From: Dendrophyllia cribrosa
Lineage: Eukaryota > Cnidaria > Anthozoa > Scleractinia > Dendrophylliidae
Reading direction: 5' to 3'
Length of the DNA stretch: 64,000 nt
NCBI GenBank assembly: GCA_024195265.1
Contig: JAJLRJ010000010.1
Span: 39,511,298 to 39,575,297, forward strand
The stretch's first letter is position 1. Each line of letters starts with the position of its first letter. Under the pieces are notes generated by a model, which did no database searches, was not told the DNA's origin, and saw only the letters and a program-made list of their open reading frames with translations. The position numbers and the translations under genes are program-made. Below, piece by piece: positions 21,154 through 33,600 of the stretch.

Positions 21154-21953
21154 TGTCCGACACTGGAAACGGCGTAGAATCAAATCTTGAGGTTCCTTTT
21201 GACGACTCTTCACAACGGACTCCTATTCCGTCTTCTTCGTCTCCGCTATAACAGTCTCCTGACTTAGCATCGACGTTTTCTCTCTTTAAGGATTATTTCG
21301 ACAAGAAATTGACCGCGTTGAAGCACGACATCCAGGAAGACTCCTTAAGCAACAGTGATTCTATTGCTAAGAAGTTGGAAGAGGAATCCAAAATATCCTT
21401 CAAGTTTGAGGGGAACAAAAGGCAGTTCTACTTCAATTCCGGCCTTGCAGAGAAGGTTCAATCGGCTTCCACCGCTCTCGCTAAAAGGAAATTTGAAGTC
21501 GCCCGCTCTTATCTAGAAGAGCTAGACGCTGACATAAAGAAACGGAACAAACTTGTCAGATTGGCCGATAAATCCGCTGCCGGTTGGGACTTGGTCAACG
21601 AATATTTATCTGACGAATTGGCTAGCGGATCGGAGGACGAAAAGCGAATTCGACGCGCAGAGCAGAGGGCCCTTCGCAAACGAAAAGATCGGCAGCAGCA
21701 GAAAACGAAGTCCGCAGCCAGGCAGAGTCAACCATCTGCAACCACCACTTCTTTTGCTGGCCAGCGTCAGTTCAATTTTGCTTCCGCTTCTCGTTCCTTT
21801 GCACCCGCTAGTAAAGCAAAGCCTGGCGATTTCTGCTTCGCTTGTGGTCGGCAAGGTCATTGGAGATCCGAGTGTCCTGGACATTCCCAACCCAGACCTT
21901 CAAGTTCCAGCCAGTTGAATTCCGGTTTCTCCTCAAACCTTGGAGGTAAATAA
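21153..21953 (+). CDS. Ngaro ORF1 (Gag-like, CCHC knuckle), one nonsense codon
   Basis: The frame starts at ATG 21153, at the end of repeat A1. It meets an in-frame TAA at 21249-21251 and then continues open to 21953. The second part contains a coiled, charged region and a zinc knuckle FCFACGRQGHWRSECPG near the C terminus, typical of Gag nucleocapsid. The TAA sits where a CAA glutamine codon would be the simplest ancestor. Restart could only occur downstream, so this copy probably makes no full-length ORF1 protein. Confidence 0.8.
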
Positions 21954-22002
21954 AAACCTTCCCAAGAACTTGGAGTAAAAGTTAAGTATTTATTTTGTGA
22001 TT

Positions 22003-24024
22003 ATGGATTTTTCCAGCTTAGAGTTTTTCAGAGAAAGAGACTCTAGTTCTTTAGTCGATTTCGATTACGATCGAAATCTATTCGAATATGAACAGAACTC
22101 TGTTTTGCCTGTACTGAAAGGCAAGCTTAAGGCCGCGCTCCATTATTGGTATTCTATTGGCGCCAATAGCTTTGTTACTGATACTATCAAATTCGGTTAT
22201 CGCATCCCTTTTCTCAGTACCCCTAGCAGGGCGCTTTTTCGTAACAATAGGTCAGCTTTGGACAATGCGTTGTTTGTCGAGTCGGCTATATCTGAATTAG
22301 TTTGCAATCACTCGGTGGTTGAAGTACCCTTTGTCCCACACGTTGTTAACCCGCTTTCTGTGTCGATTCAATCGTCAGGCAAGAAAAGGCTTATTCTCGA
22401 TTTGAGGCATGTCAACCAGTCTATTTGGAAGCAGAAGTTTAAGAGCGAAGATTGGAGGGTCTTGTTATCATATGTAAACAAGGGTGGTTTCCTTTTCAGT
22501 TTTGATCTCAAGTCTGGCTATCATCATTTTGATATTTTTCCAGATCATCAAACTTTTTTGGGGTTTTCCTGGAATTTTTCTGGAACTGTCAGATATTTTT
22601 GTTTCACAGTTCTCCCTTTCGGCCTTAGTTCCGCCCCGTACATTTTTACCAAATGTCTCAGGCCGCTTGTTAAGTTTTGGAGACTTAGTGGCATCAAAAT
22701 AGTCGTGTTTCTCGACGACGGGTGTGGTGAGGGTGATTCATTGCGAATTGCTAAGGATCATTCATTGCTCGTTCGGACATCGCTGGGTTATGCAGGTTTT
22801 GTCGCTAATTCCGCTAAGTCTACTTGGGAACCTACGCAGTCACTTGTTTGGTTGGGTTTGAACTGGAATCTTGTTTCTGGTTCGTTTTCTATCTCTGATA
22901 GGCGTATTTCCAACTTTATTGGTTTTTTAGAGAAATTCCTTCAATCGGCTCCGTACGTCACTGCTCGGGATTGCGCCTCGATCGCAGGCCATGTTATGTC
23001 AATGTCACCAGTCTTGGGTAATTTGACTCGTCTTAAGACCCGTTTTTTGTACAAGGTCATAGACTCCAGGTCTTCGTGGGATTCTCGGTTCAATATCGGG
23101 CTTCATAACGATTGTCTTTCGGAAATATTTTTCTGGAAAAACAATATCGCGAGCCTTAATTCTAGACTTATAGTGCCTTATCAGACGCCTTGTTTGCTTA
23201 GTTTTTCAGATGCTAGTAACGTAGCCTGTGGCGCTTACCTTGTCGGTACTAGCCAAGTATGCCACCGTATGTGGAGTCCATGTGAGGCTATGAAGAGCTC
23301 TACATGGAGAGAACTTAACGCCGTGTTTTTTGCTTTAACATCGTTTAAGGATTCAGTTCAGGGCAAGTCCGTTAAATGGCACTCTGACAATCAAGGGGCG
23401 GTCCGTATAGTTGACATAGGGAGTCCTAAAGCAGAATTGCATTCTATTGCGCTTGAGATTTTTGATTTCTGTAGGATTTTTAATGTTCGTCTTGTTCCTC
23501 AATGGGTTCCCAGAGAGCTTAATGTTTGTGCTGATGAAATTAGCAACATTATCGATTACGACGACTGGTATACTACCCAGGGGTTTTTTGCCCATTTAGA
23601 TTCCATCTGGGGTCCCCATACCGTTGATAGGTTTGCTAACGCGTCCAATGCCCATCTCCCTAGATTCAATTCTAGGTTTTGTGTATCAGGCTCAGAAGCT
23701 GTTGACGCTTTTTCAGTCTCTTGGACGGCAGAGAATAATTGGCTCGTTCCGCCAGTACATTGTATCACAAGGGTGATCCAACATCTTGTTTCATGTGGCG
23801 CCTTTGGGATTTTAGTGGTCCCTTATTGGCCGTCTAACGTTTTTTGGCCTTTTCTATTTGCGAGCTCGCTTGATTTTCAACCATACGTTGTTGGGTCCAT
23901 TTACTTCCCAGATCCCTCGGGGATATTTGCTCTTGGGTGTTATAAGGATTCGCTCATAGGCTCTGATAAGTTCAATAGTGCGGTTCTAGCTGTCAGAATT
24001 GACGCTAGGGGTCACAGTTCTTAG
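22003..24024 (+). CDS. Ngaro reverse transcriptase-RNase H
   Basis: An intact frame of 673 residues from ATG 22003. RT motifs appear in order: LILDLRHVNQS, the A motif FSFDLKSGYHHFDI, the B motif LPFGLSSAPYIFTK, and the C motif VVFLDDG, where Phe-Leu replaces the usual Tyr-X before Asp-Asp, as in DIRS-order enzymes. RNase H follows with FSDASNVACGAY and WHSDNQGAVRI. The role is cDNA synthesis from the element RNA. No stop or frameshift is seen. Confidence 0.93.
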   Translation: MDFSSLEFFRERDSSSLVDFDYDRNLFEYEQNSVLPVLKGKLKAALHYWYSIGANSFVTDTIKFGYRIPFLSTPSRALFRNNRSALDNALFVESAISELVCNHSVVEVPFVPHVVNPLSVSIQSSGKKRLILDLRHVNQSIWKQKFKSEDWRVLLSYVNKGGFLFSFDLKSGYHHFDIFPDHQTFLGFSWNFSGTVRYFCFTVLPFGLSSAPYIFTKCLRPLVKFWRLSGIKIVVFLDDGCGEGDSLRIAKDHSLLVRTSLGYAGFVANSAKSTWEPTQSLVWLGLNWNLVSGSFSISDRRISNFIGFLEKFLQSAPYVTARDCASIAGHVMSMSPVLGNLTRLKTRFLYKVIDSRSSWDSRFNIGLHNDCLSEIFFWKNNIASLNSRLIVPYQTPCLLSFSDASNVACGAYLVGTSQVCHRMWSPCEAMKSSTWRELNAVFFALTSFKDSVQGKSVKWHSDNQGAVRIVDIGSPKAELHSIALEIFDFCRIFNVRLVPQWVPRELNVCADEISNIIDYDDWYTTQGFFAHLDSIWGPHTVDRFANASNAHLPRFNSRFCVSGSEAVDAFSVSWTAENNWLVPPVHCITRVIQHLVSCGAFGILVVPYWPSNVFWPFLFASSLDFQPYVVGSIYFPDPSGIFALGCYKDSLIGSDKFNSAVLAVRIDARGHSS

Positions 24025-24259
24025 GCATGGCGTTTTTTCTTTTATGCCGAATGGTTTTTTGACTGCAGTGACGTTCGCACTGGTCAGTGGTTATGTTCGT
24101 GAGTTCAAGAAGTTTCGTCTGCTTGTTCCTTGACTGTGTTTCGAATGAAACTAGTTTGCCGAGTGGCTTGATTCTCGCCTAGTGGCGTTGTGCAGATTTG
24201 TACAGGGTTGTACAGGGTTGTACAGGGTTGTTTTTTGCGTTGTAAATTAGTTTCACGTT

Positions 24260-25315
24260 TGTTATGATATTTATTTTTGCAATGCTAACGTTGTTCCCAT
24301 AGATTTTGTCAGAGGGGCTTTACAGCCTGGTTTTCAACATGTTGAAGACAGCCGCCTCAAGGTATTAGCTCAGGAGCTCCCTGAAGTTCTTCTCAAGAGC
24401 AAAAGCGCAAATACAGCTAAGAAGTATGAAAGAGGTTTTAATGCATGGAGAAAATGGGCTTCACAGTTCAAGGAGATTGTAATTTTTCCCGCTTCTAGCG
24501 TTTATGTTTCTTTATTTTTTCTTAGTTTGATACAAGAATCGGTTTCTTGTAACATTATTGACGAAGTCCATTACGGGCTTAGGTGGTTTCATGATTTAGC
24601 AGGTCATCCCGACCCATGTAATTCACCTGTTGTTATTCCATTATTGGAATCTGCCAAAAGGCTTCTTAGTGTTCCGATTAGAAAGAAAGAACCAGTTACT
24701 CCTGAGGTTGTTCAGCACTTGTTTGCGCATTATGGCTCCGCTTCCGCTAGTTTATCTGATTTACGTTTGCTCAGTTTGTGTGTTTTGGGTTATGCGGGAT
24801 TTTTCCGTTTCAACGAGTTAGTTCAATTGCGCAGGTGTGATTTTCTATTTGAAGATTCTTTCATGAGAATTTTTGTTCAGCGTAGCAAGACGGACATTTA
24901 TAGGGATGGAGCTTGGGTTGTCATTGCTAAAACCCTAAAGCCTACTTGTCCTGTTATGTTAACCCTTCGTTATTTTTCAGTTGCTTCTTTTTCAGAAGAC
25001 AGTGAAGTTTTCATTTTCCGTCCACTTGTTTTCTGCAGCAGCAATGGATCTTATCGTTTTCGTGGGTCTGCCCCATTGTCCTACTCTAGGGCGCGCGAGA
25101 TAGTGCTTTCCGCTTTTGAGGCCGTTGGCCTCTCCAAACAAGATTATGGGCTTCACAGCCTTAGAGCTGGAGGCGCCTCCGCCGCGGCAAATGCCCAGAT
25201 TTCTGATCGTTTGTTTAAGAGACACGGACGTTGGAAATCAGACAAGGCTAAGGATGGCTACATAAAGGATAATACTCTTGCTTTGTTGTCGGTTTCATTG
25301 TCATTGGGTATTTAA
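24260..25315 (+). CDS. Ngaro tyrosine recombinase
   Basis: The frame is open from about 24260 to 25315. No ATG lies in the open part before the core, so it may be expressed by splicing or readthrough from ORF2. The catalytic set of tyrosine recombinases is visible: first Arg in GFFRFNELVQLR, HSLR in YGLHSLRAGGAS, then HGRW, and the nucleophile Tyr in KDGYIKDN. It would join circular cDNA into the genome. The N-terminal part (KSANTAKKYERGFNAWRKW) fits the SAM-like core-binding domain of the family. Confidence 0.9.
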   Translation, partial: CYDIYFCNANVVPIDFVRGALQPGFQHVEDSRLKVLAQELPEVLLKSKSANTAKKYERGFNAWRKWASQFKEIVIFPASSVYVSLFFLSLIQESVSCNIIDEVHYGLRWFHDLAGHPDPCNSPVVIPLLESAKRLLSVPIRKKEPVTPEVVQHLFAHYGSASASLSDLRLLSLCVLGYAGFFRFNELVQLRRCDFLFEDSFMRIFVQRSKTDIYRDGAWVVIAKTLKPTCPVMLTLRYFSVASFSEDSEVFIFRPLVFCSSNGSYRFRGSAPLSYSRAREIVLSAFEAVGLSKQDYGLHSLRAGGASAAANAQISDRLFKRHGRWKSDKAKDGYIKDNTLALLSVSLSLGI

Positions 25316-25338
25316 TTTACTTCCCGTTCTTTTAGTTC

Positions 25339-25590
25339 GCCCGTACACGGCTCGTGTTGACACACCCCATAAGTGGTTGCTTATTACATGGTAAATGATT
25401 TATAATCGGTTGAGCGGGGGAGCGTATTAGAATATAAATGTATTTATCATGGGTTACGTAACCTCATTTTTGGGCGTTTGTGACACTTTGTCACAATGCT
25501 TCATTAGCGGGGTGTCGGGTATATATACGGTGAGGCCTTCATTTGTATTCATTCGAGTCATACGACCGCACTCTGTTCGCCTCTAAATTA
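25339..25590 (+). repeat. Ngaro internal repeats B1 and A2
   Basis: B1 (25339-25438) runs straight into A2 (25438-25590). B1 matches the right end B2 with one change (ataatcgg against atattcgg). The adjacency B1-A2 marks the junction used to rebuild full ends from the circular intermediate. Confidence 0.92.
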
Positions 25591-25803
25591 AATACCCAAT
25601 GGCTATATTAGCATTCAGGAGGTTTATTTTTTCTATTCTTGGCTTGCCATGTTTTGTTTTGTTTTTTCACATTATACTAGATTATGTTGTGATCGTAATC
25701 TTCATGCTAGACATTACAGTTACTGCTCTGTTATTATTTTGCGCCACATTGGTTATTGACATATATCTTGTAATTTAATTGACATGGAGGACATAATAAA
25801 GAG

Positions 25804-25904
25804 GCCCGTACACGGCTCGTGTTGACACACCCCATAAGTGGTTGCTTATTACATGGTAAATGATTTATATTCGGTTGAGCGGGGGAGCGTATTAGAATAT
25901 AAAT
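25804..25904 (+). repeat. Ngaro right repeat B2
   Basis: Starts GCCCGTACACGGCTCGTG and ends AGAATATAAAT, the same as B1. It marks the right border of the element. Confidence 0.92.
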
Positions 25905-26933
25905 ATCAAGATAGTGGATTTTGCCATAAAATTGTTTTGGAAAAAAAAACAATTTTTGTATAAGACCACCTGTATTAATGTGGTTCCGTTTCAGAGCGAA
26001 TGTGATGAACAACCGATATCTAGTATGAGCAGAATCTAAAACGGAAAAAACACCTCAGTTTCAGAACATAGTCCGCGCCACATTCTTCTTTCTTCATATA
26101 TTTATTTATTTATTATTTCAGTGACTTTCTTTCTTGCTTCATCGAAGATGATAGGTCGAATCTGATATTTCAGTTTTGCTCAAAGGTTTGGTGTCTGCTT
26201 CCTGGTCAATAAGAAAACAGTCAGACAAATCTACAGCAGTGGATAAAATTATGAGGGAGGGGGTGGGGTGGGGTTGGGGATCCCTGGGAAAGTAAAAGGT
26301 GTTACAACTCATTCGTAATTCATTCTTCATTTTGAGGCTTCCATCCAAGTTTGGATGAAGAATAGCATTACAAGTGTTAAAAAACGATACAGACCAATTT
26401 AAACATTGTTGTTACATTTTATTAAGTTTGTACTTTTAAAATCAACTTTAATGATACCGTTTCAAATTAAAGGAAAACTCAGATTTTAAGGCTGCTCATT
26501 TAAGATGAACATTTATTGGCATTTAGTACTTGATATTGGTACTACCATGTTTCTCGCAACACTCAATTCAATCAAGTAAGGGAAGTGGTCATAACAAGTA
26601 TACTCGACGAGGACCCACCCTGTGTAGGGGTAGGGGGGTTAAGCAAGATACCACCTATCTGATGAGTGTAACGGGCACAATGTTTTGACCTAAAAATAGG
26701 AGATGAGACTTTAATATTCTGTGTGCATGAAGCTTGCATTGCTAGTAAAATGGCACAGGAAGATTTGAATCTTTCTCTCAGATTTTACTAGAATGGGGGC
26801 TATACCAACAAGACACCATCTTTTTAGGTGGGGGAGAGGGGGTACATAAAGAGACTACCAGTCTTTTTGTAATAGTTTTGACCATTTCCCTAACGGTCTA
26901 TTTTCCCTGTCAAAAACTAGAATTGTCGTGCTA

Positions 26934-27078
26934 TACACGCTTTTAATAAATACCACGATGCATCATTTTCCGCTAATGACGTCAAATGTATTCTTTTGAA
27001 TTGCAAGAGAATTCAAAAGAATATGTTTGACGTCATTAGCGGAAAATGATGCATCGTGGTATTTATTAAAAGCGTGTA
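26934..27078. mobile_element. Foldback element in ferritin B 3' flank
   Basis: Two 69-bp arms (26934-27002 and 27010-27078) are reverse complements with two mismatches around a 7-bp loop. Each arm holds a perfect CRE, TGACGTCA, and TTTTAATAAATACC on one strand. It sits 52 bp past the ferritin B stop codon, so it lies in its 3' UTR or end-processing zone. Confidence 0.9.
27062..27067 (-). terminator. Candidate ferritin B poly(A) signal inside the foldback element
   Basis: AATAAA on the minus strand, 63 nt past the stop at 27130, in the right arm of the 26934-27078 element. It is the nearest such hexamer. Confidence 0.5.
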
Positions 27079-27129
27079 TTAGAAGCATCTCTGTTGCATG
27101 ATGACTCCACTGATTCAGGCATACGGTCA

Positions 27130-27439
27130 TTACTCGTCTTTAAGGAAAAACCTGTCAAACTGGTAATCTCCCACGTTTCGTCGTCGAAGGGTATTGATGT
27201 AGTTAGAGAGTTGCTTGATACGATCTTCCTGCGCGCTGAAGAAATTGGTTGCGATGAAATCAGCCAACTGAGAACAAAGTAAAACAAAACGATTTTGATG
27301 CAAAGTCAACAAACGACAACGTGCGCATACAATGGCCATGGATGGGTCAGAACAGTAAATGAATGAGATCACATGTAGCGATTTCCCAGTGTCATCAAGA
27401 GAAAATAAGGGACAAAGTGGAAAGGTTATGGCGTTAATA

Positions 27440-27472
<33 letters not shown>

Positions 27473-27635
27473 TCAGAAGACAGCATTGTTGGGTACAGCA
27501 AAGATCCTGAGAAAGGTGCTGTCCTTGTAAGAGGAAAGAAAGAAAAGTCCTGGAACCCATGGTGACATGTTGGAACCCGCTTCCAGGGAATATCAACCAG
27601 ACAGAACATTGTGCCTGAGCCTTAAAGGAATAAAC

Positions 27636-27688
<53 letters not shown>

Positions 27689-30600
27689 CTTTATTAACGT
27701 GTCATTGATACCTAGTTTACATATATGGTAAACTAATTGCGGATACCTATCTAGACCCCTCTCCTATCTAACCCGTATAGAGATACTTCATAAATAATCG
27801 ACTAAATAAAAAGATATAACTTGAAAATGTATAATATATTAAATATGTGAATTTTTTTAGCGGACATACGTATCTGCATGTGTAAACGGGCCGTTAACAT
27901 CACACTTTAGACACGGGAAGGAGGAACAAGACACATAAAATCTAACTTACCTGGGGATCATCTTTCTCGCGAGCTGAGGCGTGTAAACTCGTCAGGGACT
28001 GTAACAGTCGTTTATGTAGGACCAGTGCATCTTCCATTACCATCCACCCTTCGCCCCAGTGATGCCGGCATGGTCTCTGTCAAAACAAACAGCAAAAGAA
28101 ACTTTCCTTGAAACCGCGGATAATTATTGCCAAATGACAAACCATGACCTGATGACGAAATTTTCTTCGATTTTTCATACATTCCACTTGTACAACTTCT
28201 TTCTTTTATACTTCAGATACTTGTCATGCAAGTTTTGACAACTTCCTGCGAAACATCGTCTCCTTATGTATGTCAGGCAAAATTAATGCAGCCACTACCT
28301 ACTACTGAGTGAATGTGGGCGGGGTAACGGAGCCCTTCTTTCTTTCAACCTCGGCGTTCCATTGAAACAACCAACCTTAGTAAAGAAAACAAAATGCTCT
28401 TCGCTTTTCCGCGCCATTTCCCCGTGCAGTTTTCGTACGGTGAAAAACTAAGATGGCGTTTTCTTTGTACTCACTTTTAATGAGTTCAGCATCAGTTGCC
28501 CTCCACGCTTGAGAAGGTACTCTATAAACTATTTCAGCGGCGGAAGAAAAATAATGTTCAATTTCTGTTAATTTTTGTACGCGGCATTTACACAGTGTTA
28601 AAACAGACAAAACAACTAATAGCACCACAGAAAAGTGTTCGAGCTTACATTTGTAATTGTAAAATTCATTAATAATTCATAAAGGTACCAACAAATAGAA
28701 ATGAACCATTCCAATCACATGGTTATCCTGTAAATCAGATACAATTCACTAGTGAGTTGTATCTGAAATGTAAATTAGATACAACTCACTAGTAAATTAG
28801 ATATACAACCACTAGTGAGTTGTATCTGCATGGAATGTGAATTTCACAAGTTGTTTACTACATTCGCGACCGTGTTGTAGAGTGGTTTTACTTAACCTGT
28901 GAAACGCTAACTAATAATTAGTGTGTGATAGTCCAAATTAAACAAAAGAAAACAATGGAAATATAGTCTAATAGTGCGTACTATTCTACTAACTATTTCA
29001 CGGGTTAAGTAAAATCACTCTATCGGCACTATACATTCACTCGGCTGTGCCTCGTGATTGTATAGGCCGATACAACACTCCCGCTCATGTAGTAAACATT
29101 ACTTTAAGTCTCACTGATAAAAAAAATAAAAGGTTATATATATAAAACCGCATCCAGGAGCAAAGGGGCAAAGAAATCCCAATCATGTAATTTTAAGAAT
29201 TATTACTATATATGACTGCCGCATACTTTTCGTGTGTCAGAGATGATTCGAGATGAACGCATGCACTCAGATATTTATAGTACAGATAAAGATATCTACG
29301 AGCTAGCCAGGAGAGCGAGCATGTAGCCTGAGAGCTAGCTGGGGCTAGCCTGTGAACAGTCGTTTTTTTTTTATTTAGGGTTTCTTGGGTTAAATGAAAT
29401 CGAGTAGCGGAGAGAATCTAGCGCCGCCCGCCTCGTCTGCCTTTCCCTCCCCAGCTCAGTCGCTCGTTCGGTTCGTTTCGCCTGCGGCCGATTTCCTTTT
29501 AACCCGCTGACCCTGCCCTGTTAGGATACTGTTCACAGTCTCAATCTACAAGCTGACGCGGTCATATTTCTTACCATGTGCGCATGCTTCATTTCTTCTT
29601 CAGCAGAAGTTTTGAAGTACTGTCGGACGTTGGGAAGGTTAATGTCATCACGAAGAAAATGAAAACCCTACAAAATCCAGATACGTCCGTCGAAAGAAGA
29701 TATTAGTATATACGCGGTAATTAAAATGAAATTTGTATTGACAACTCGTTATGGTATGAAAGTATAAAAACGTATTAAGGCACGATATAACATATAGACT
29801 ATGTGAAAATATGGTTCACCGGCAAGGTTTTGAGCCCCAGTCTTCTGCTGTCAAGGAAGACGTGATTACCACTACACCACAGGCTAACCAACAGAGACAA
29901 AATCACCACTACACCACAGGCGAGCCAACAGAGACGCGATCACCACACTACACCATCGGTGAAACCGACAGAGATCATGGGCACGTCTGCCTTGATGGCA
30001 AAAGACCGGGGTTCGAATCCTCGTCAGTGAACCATATTTTACATAGTACGTTATATCGAGCTTTTATAGAGCAGTTTTCAATTGAGTGTCGAAAGTAATT
30101 ACACAATTGCTTTGGTTTTGCATTGCTACGCTTTGTGATTGGCTAAAAAATCTCGCGCCACTTTCTCGACCAATCAGAAGTAAAACCAAAACCAATCGTG
30201 ACTTGCTCGCACGCGTTTTCCCGCGCTTGGCGCCACCGACATGTAATTGCTTCGACCTCTGATTGGTTCATTGGATTGTTTACGACTGCTGTGATTGGTC
30301 AGAGTAATTACTTTGGTTTTGGTTTTACGACACTCAATTGAAAACTGCTCTATTTTTACTTGCTTTATTAGCGTTTACTATTTCTTTGATATAACAGGTC
30401 TTTACAAAGATCCCTTGTAAAAATTATGGCTGATTCACTAAGTATGAATATTCCTTGCAATCAGTTTCATGTGAAGGTATATACAATGGAAACTTTTTCT
30501 GGAACATGAAATCCAATGTTTCGTATCAAGATACTTGTCGGTACACGTTTTGGCTTAAAAGCCAGTATAAAATGACTTGAAGTCGCATACTTTATGTCAG

Positions 30601-33600
30601 GACATGTGACAATATGGCGGCGTTATACATCATCTGTGACCACTGGAAAACAATCTATGGCTACGCCGGTACAGTTTCAGTATTCTTACGTTACATGCAT
30701 TTATTAAAAACTCATACCATTGAAAGAAAAGTGTAGTGGGCAAACAGTTCCTTGTTAATCTGCATGTTGATTTCACTTTCCACATCATCATTCAGTGGTT
30801 CACTCATCATAATCAACGAAAATTGGTCCATTTTGTTTCCTACAAAGAACAATGTCATTTGTCTGTTTTATGGAACTTTGTATACTACAACGAAAAAGAA
30901 GTTGGTCTTTCAATTTTAACGACCTAAAAAAACGTGGCTAAGCGATGAAGATTACTTTAAGGAATTATAGTTTCATATTGTTTCTTCCTGAACCACGCGC
31001 TACAGACAAAGCGGATTTACTTTATTTTTAATAAATATTTAATGTTTTTATTGTAATAGAAATTGATTAGATAAACTCGATTGTCAGTTTTAATTGTAAA
31101 CATTAGCTACAAATTTTTATCTTCTGTTTTTAGCAGGAACTTTTAATTTTTCACCTCTATTTTATACACACCGGCAACCCCACAAGCTTTGGGAAAATTG
31201 TTCTGTTCTATCCTTAATCAAAGACTCCTTGAGCATGTTTACTCTCATAACATACTCCACAATTCTCAGATTGGATTCTTGCCCAAAAATCGTACAGCAG
31301 ACCATGTCCTCACTCTGAGAACTTTAGTAGATAAATATGTGTATCAACACAATGAAAAAATATACGCTTGTTTTGTAGATTTCAGGAAAGCTTTTGACTC
31401 AGTCTGGCATGACGGACTATTGTACAAGCTATTGCAAATTAATGTGGGAGGCCGCTTTTACAATTTAATAAATAATTTGTACTCAAACTCTACATGTTCC
31501 GTAAAAATTGGAAAAAGCCAAACACAACCCTTTCAATACGCAAGAGGTGTACGCCAAGGTTGTATTTTAAGCCCATTGCTATTTAACCTCTATGTTAACA
31601 ACATACCACATTCGTTCGAAAATATTTTATCGGATCCTTTTGTTCTACCGAATGGCACAAAATTAAACTCACTTTTATATGCGGATGATTTAGTCATACT
31701 TTCAAGATCCAAAACAGGACTGCAAACTTGTCTTGATAAGTTATCTTCCTATTGCAACTCGTGGATGTTAAGTATCAATCCAAAAAAGACCAAAGTTATG
31801 ATCTTTCAGAAACGTGCTAAGAAATGTACTGAGTCTAGTTTTCACATAGGCAATAAAATGATTGAAATCGTCCAAAACTACACTTATCTAGGGTCTGTAA
31901 TCTCTTCAACGGGTAACTTTTCAATGGCACTTGACCAGCTAAAAGAGAAGGCCCTTCACGCTCTTTTCAGTCTAAGAAAATATACAAATTTCAGTAAATT
32001 GTCCCCATCCCTGGCAAGTAAAATCTTTGACACGATGATCTCCCCAATTTTAACATATAATAGCGAAGTTTGGGGTGTGTACACAAAACCGGATTTTAAG
32101 TCTTGGGACAGCTCGCAGATTGAAAAAATCCATTTACAATTCTGCAAACGTTATCTAGAAGTAAGCAATAAAGCATCAAATGTGGCATGTAGAGCTGAAC
32201 TAGGAAGGTTTCCTCTTATTATAGCTATTAATCAGAAAATAATTAATTATACCTTATATCTTCAAAGTAAGGACAATAACTCTATTGTTAAACAGATCTT
32301 TTTAATGTCCGCAGATCTTCACTCTTCTGGTAAAAATAGCTTCTACTCTAATCTTATAAGGATATCCGAATTCTATAATTTGCCTGATTTTGACCCTATT
32401 TTCTTAACTGAAACTAAAATCGAACATTATGTAAACTTAATGCAACAAAAATATATCCTATATTGGCGACATATCATTCAACACTCTAAGAACTCGAATT
32501 TTATAATATCTTTAAGAACGAATATACGCCTTCTCATTACTTAGACCTTACAAGGAAATCAAATGACAGAAAACAATTAGTAAAATTTCGTATAAGTAAT
32601 CATAAATTAATGATTGAAATTGGTAGATATGAAAAAATCACGAGAGATGATAGATTGTGCCCTACTTGTGGATCTAATGAAATTGAAGATGAAATTCACT
32701 TCCTTTTCCACTGTCCTAAATACTCAATTATTAGGGACGGATTTTACAGGAAAATAGGGTATCACCTACCAAATATAAAACAGTTATCTCCTTCAGAAGT
32801 TACCAATGAATTAATGAACTCTCGTAATTATTTTGTAAATATTCATTTGGTGAAATTCATTATTTCATGCTTAGATCTCCGCAATAATCAAATTATCAAA
32901 TCAGACTGATTGTACTTTCCCTTTCTTTATTATATTATTGTAATTTCATTTTGTTATGTTGTAAAGCTTTGCAATACTGTAAGGATTTATAGTCATGCAA
33001 ATAAAGCTACTTGTTGTTGTTGTACCGTGTCTAAAGAAGGGTTTACATTTATTTACATTACATTACATTACATTACATTAGAAATTAACGAGAAAATAAA
33101 CGATATAGTAAAATCTGAGTGGGTATAAGAAGAGCTGGTGATCTGACGGTTCTGGTGTAAGGCACTGTACGTGGATCATCTGTTGGTTCCATGTGTACCA
33201 TCTTTATGCCACTAGCCAGGGAGCAGGTTGCCATACATATTGAACCTTCCCTTTGTGGCTTTTCTGGAACAATTAATTTGCCAAAGCGACTTTAACTTGT
33301 GCTTTTCAGCCTTAAAGTATATGCGTTATCGTATCTTTTGTGTTTACTGTACATGCGAACCACTGCACAGTAATTTATTCCAGGCAGCTTGTTTGACCGG
33401 TTTCACTGTAAAAACCGCACCATCGATCTCAAAATTGGGTATGAAATGATCCTACTTAAACTCTTATCTCACCACTATATACATACACAGCGTTAAACTC
33501 ACCAAAGTAATCATAGCTTTCTTTAAACCTCCATTCCTGTTTTGCACAAAAGTGAAAGCATATTAATAATTTTAACTGAAGTGATGAACATACTTCTAAT

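Larger units (their letters stand above)
21002..25904 (+). mobile_element. Ngaro-type tyrosine-recombinase retrotransposon
   Basis: A 4.9-kb element in the order A1 (21002-21153), ORF1, RT-RNase H, tyrosine recombinase, B1 (25339-25438), A2 (25438-25590), B2 (25804-25904). A1/A2 and B1/B2 are nearly identical pairs, giving the split direct repeats that define Ngaro elements of the DIRS order. These integrate by tyrosine recombinase without target duplication, and none is seen. The copy is young (repeat pairs differ by one or two bases) but ORF1 has a premature stop. Confidence 0.93.
31180..33025 (+). mobile_element. 5'-truncated LINE in ferritin B intron 3
   Basis: The copy begins inside the reverse transcriptase (ALGKLF segment) and has lost the endonuclease. 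It ends after AATAAAGCTACTTG with TTG repeats. It is antisense to ferritin B and related to the full-length LINE at 58.3-62.4 kb. Confidence 0.85.

Noticed and set aside
28377..28628. Minus-strand ORF resembling a signal peptide (VLLVVLSVLTLC)
   Set aside because: It has no ATG start, and it reads ferritin B exon 28475-28528 in the wrong frame; the correct frame gives the conserved EYLLKRGGQLML segment.
29811..30098. Functional tRNA genes
   Set aside because: A and B boxes are recognisable, but anticodon arms do not fold to 7-base loops and units are partial; SINE-like remnants fit better.
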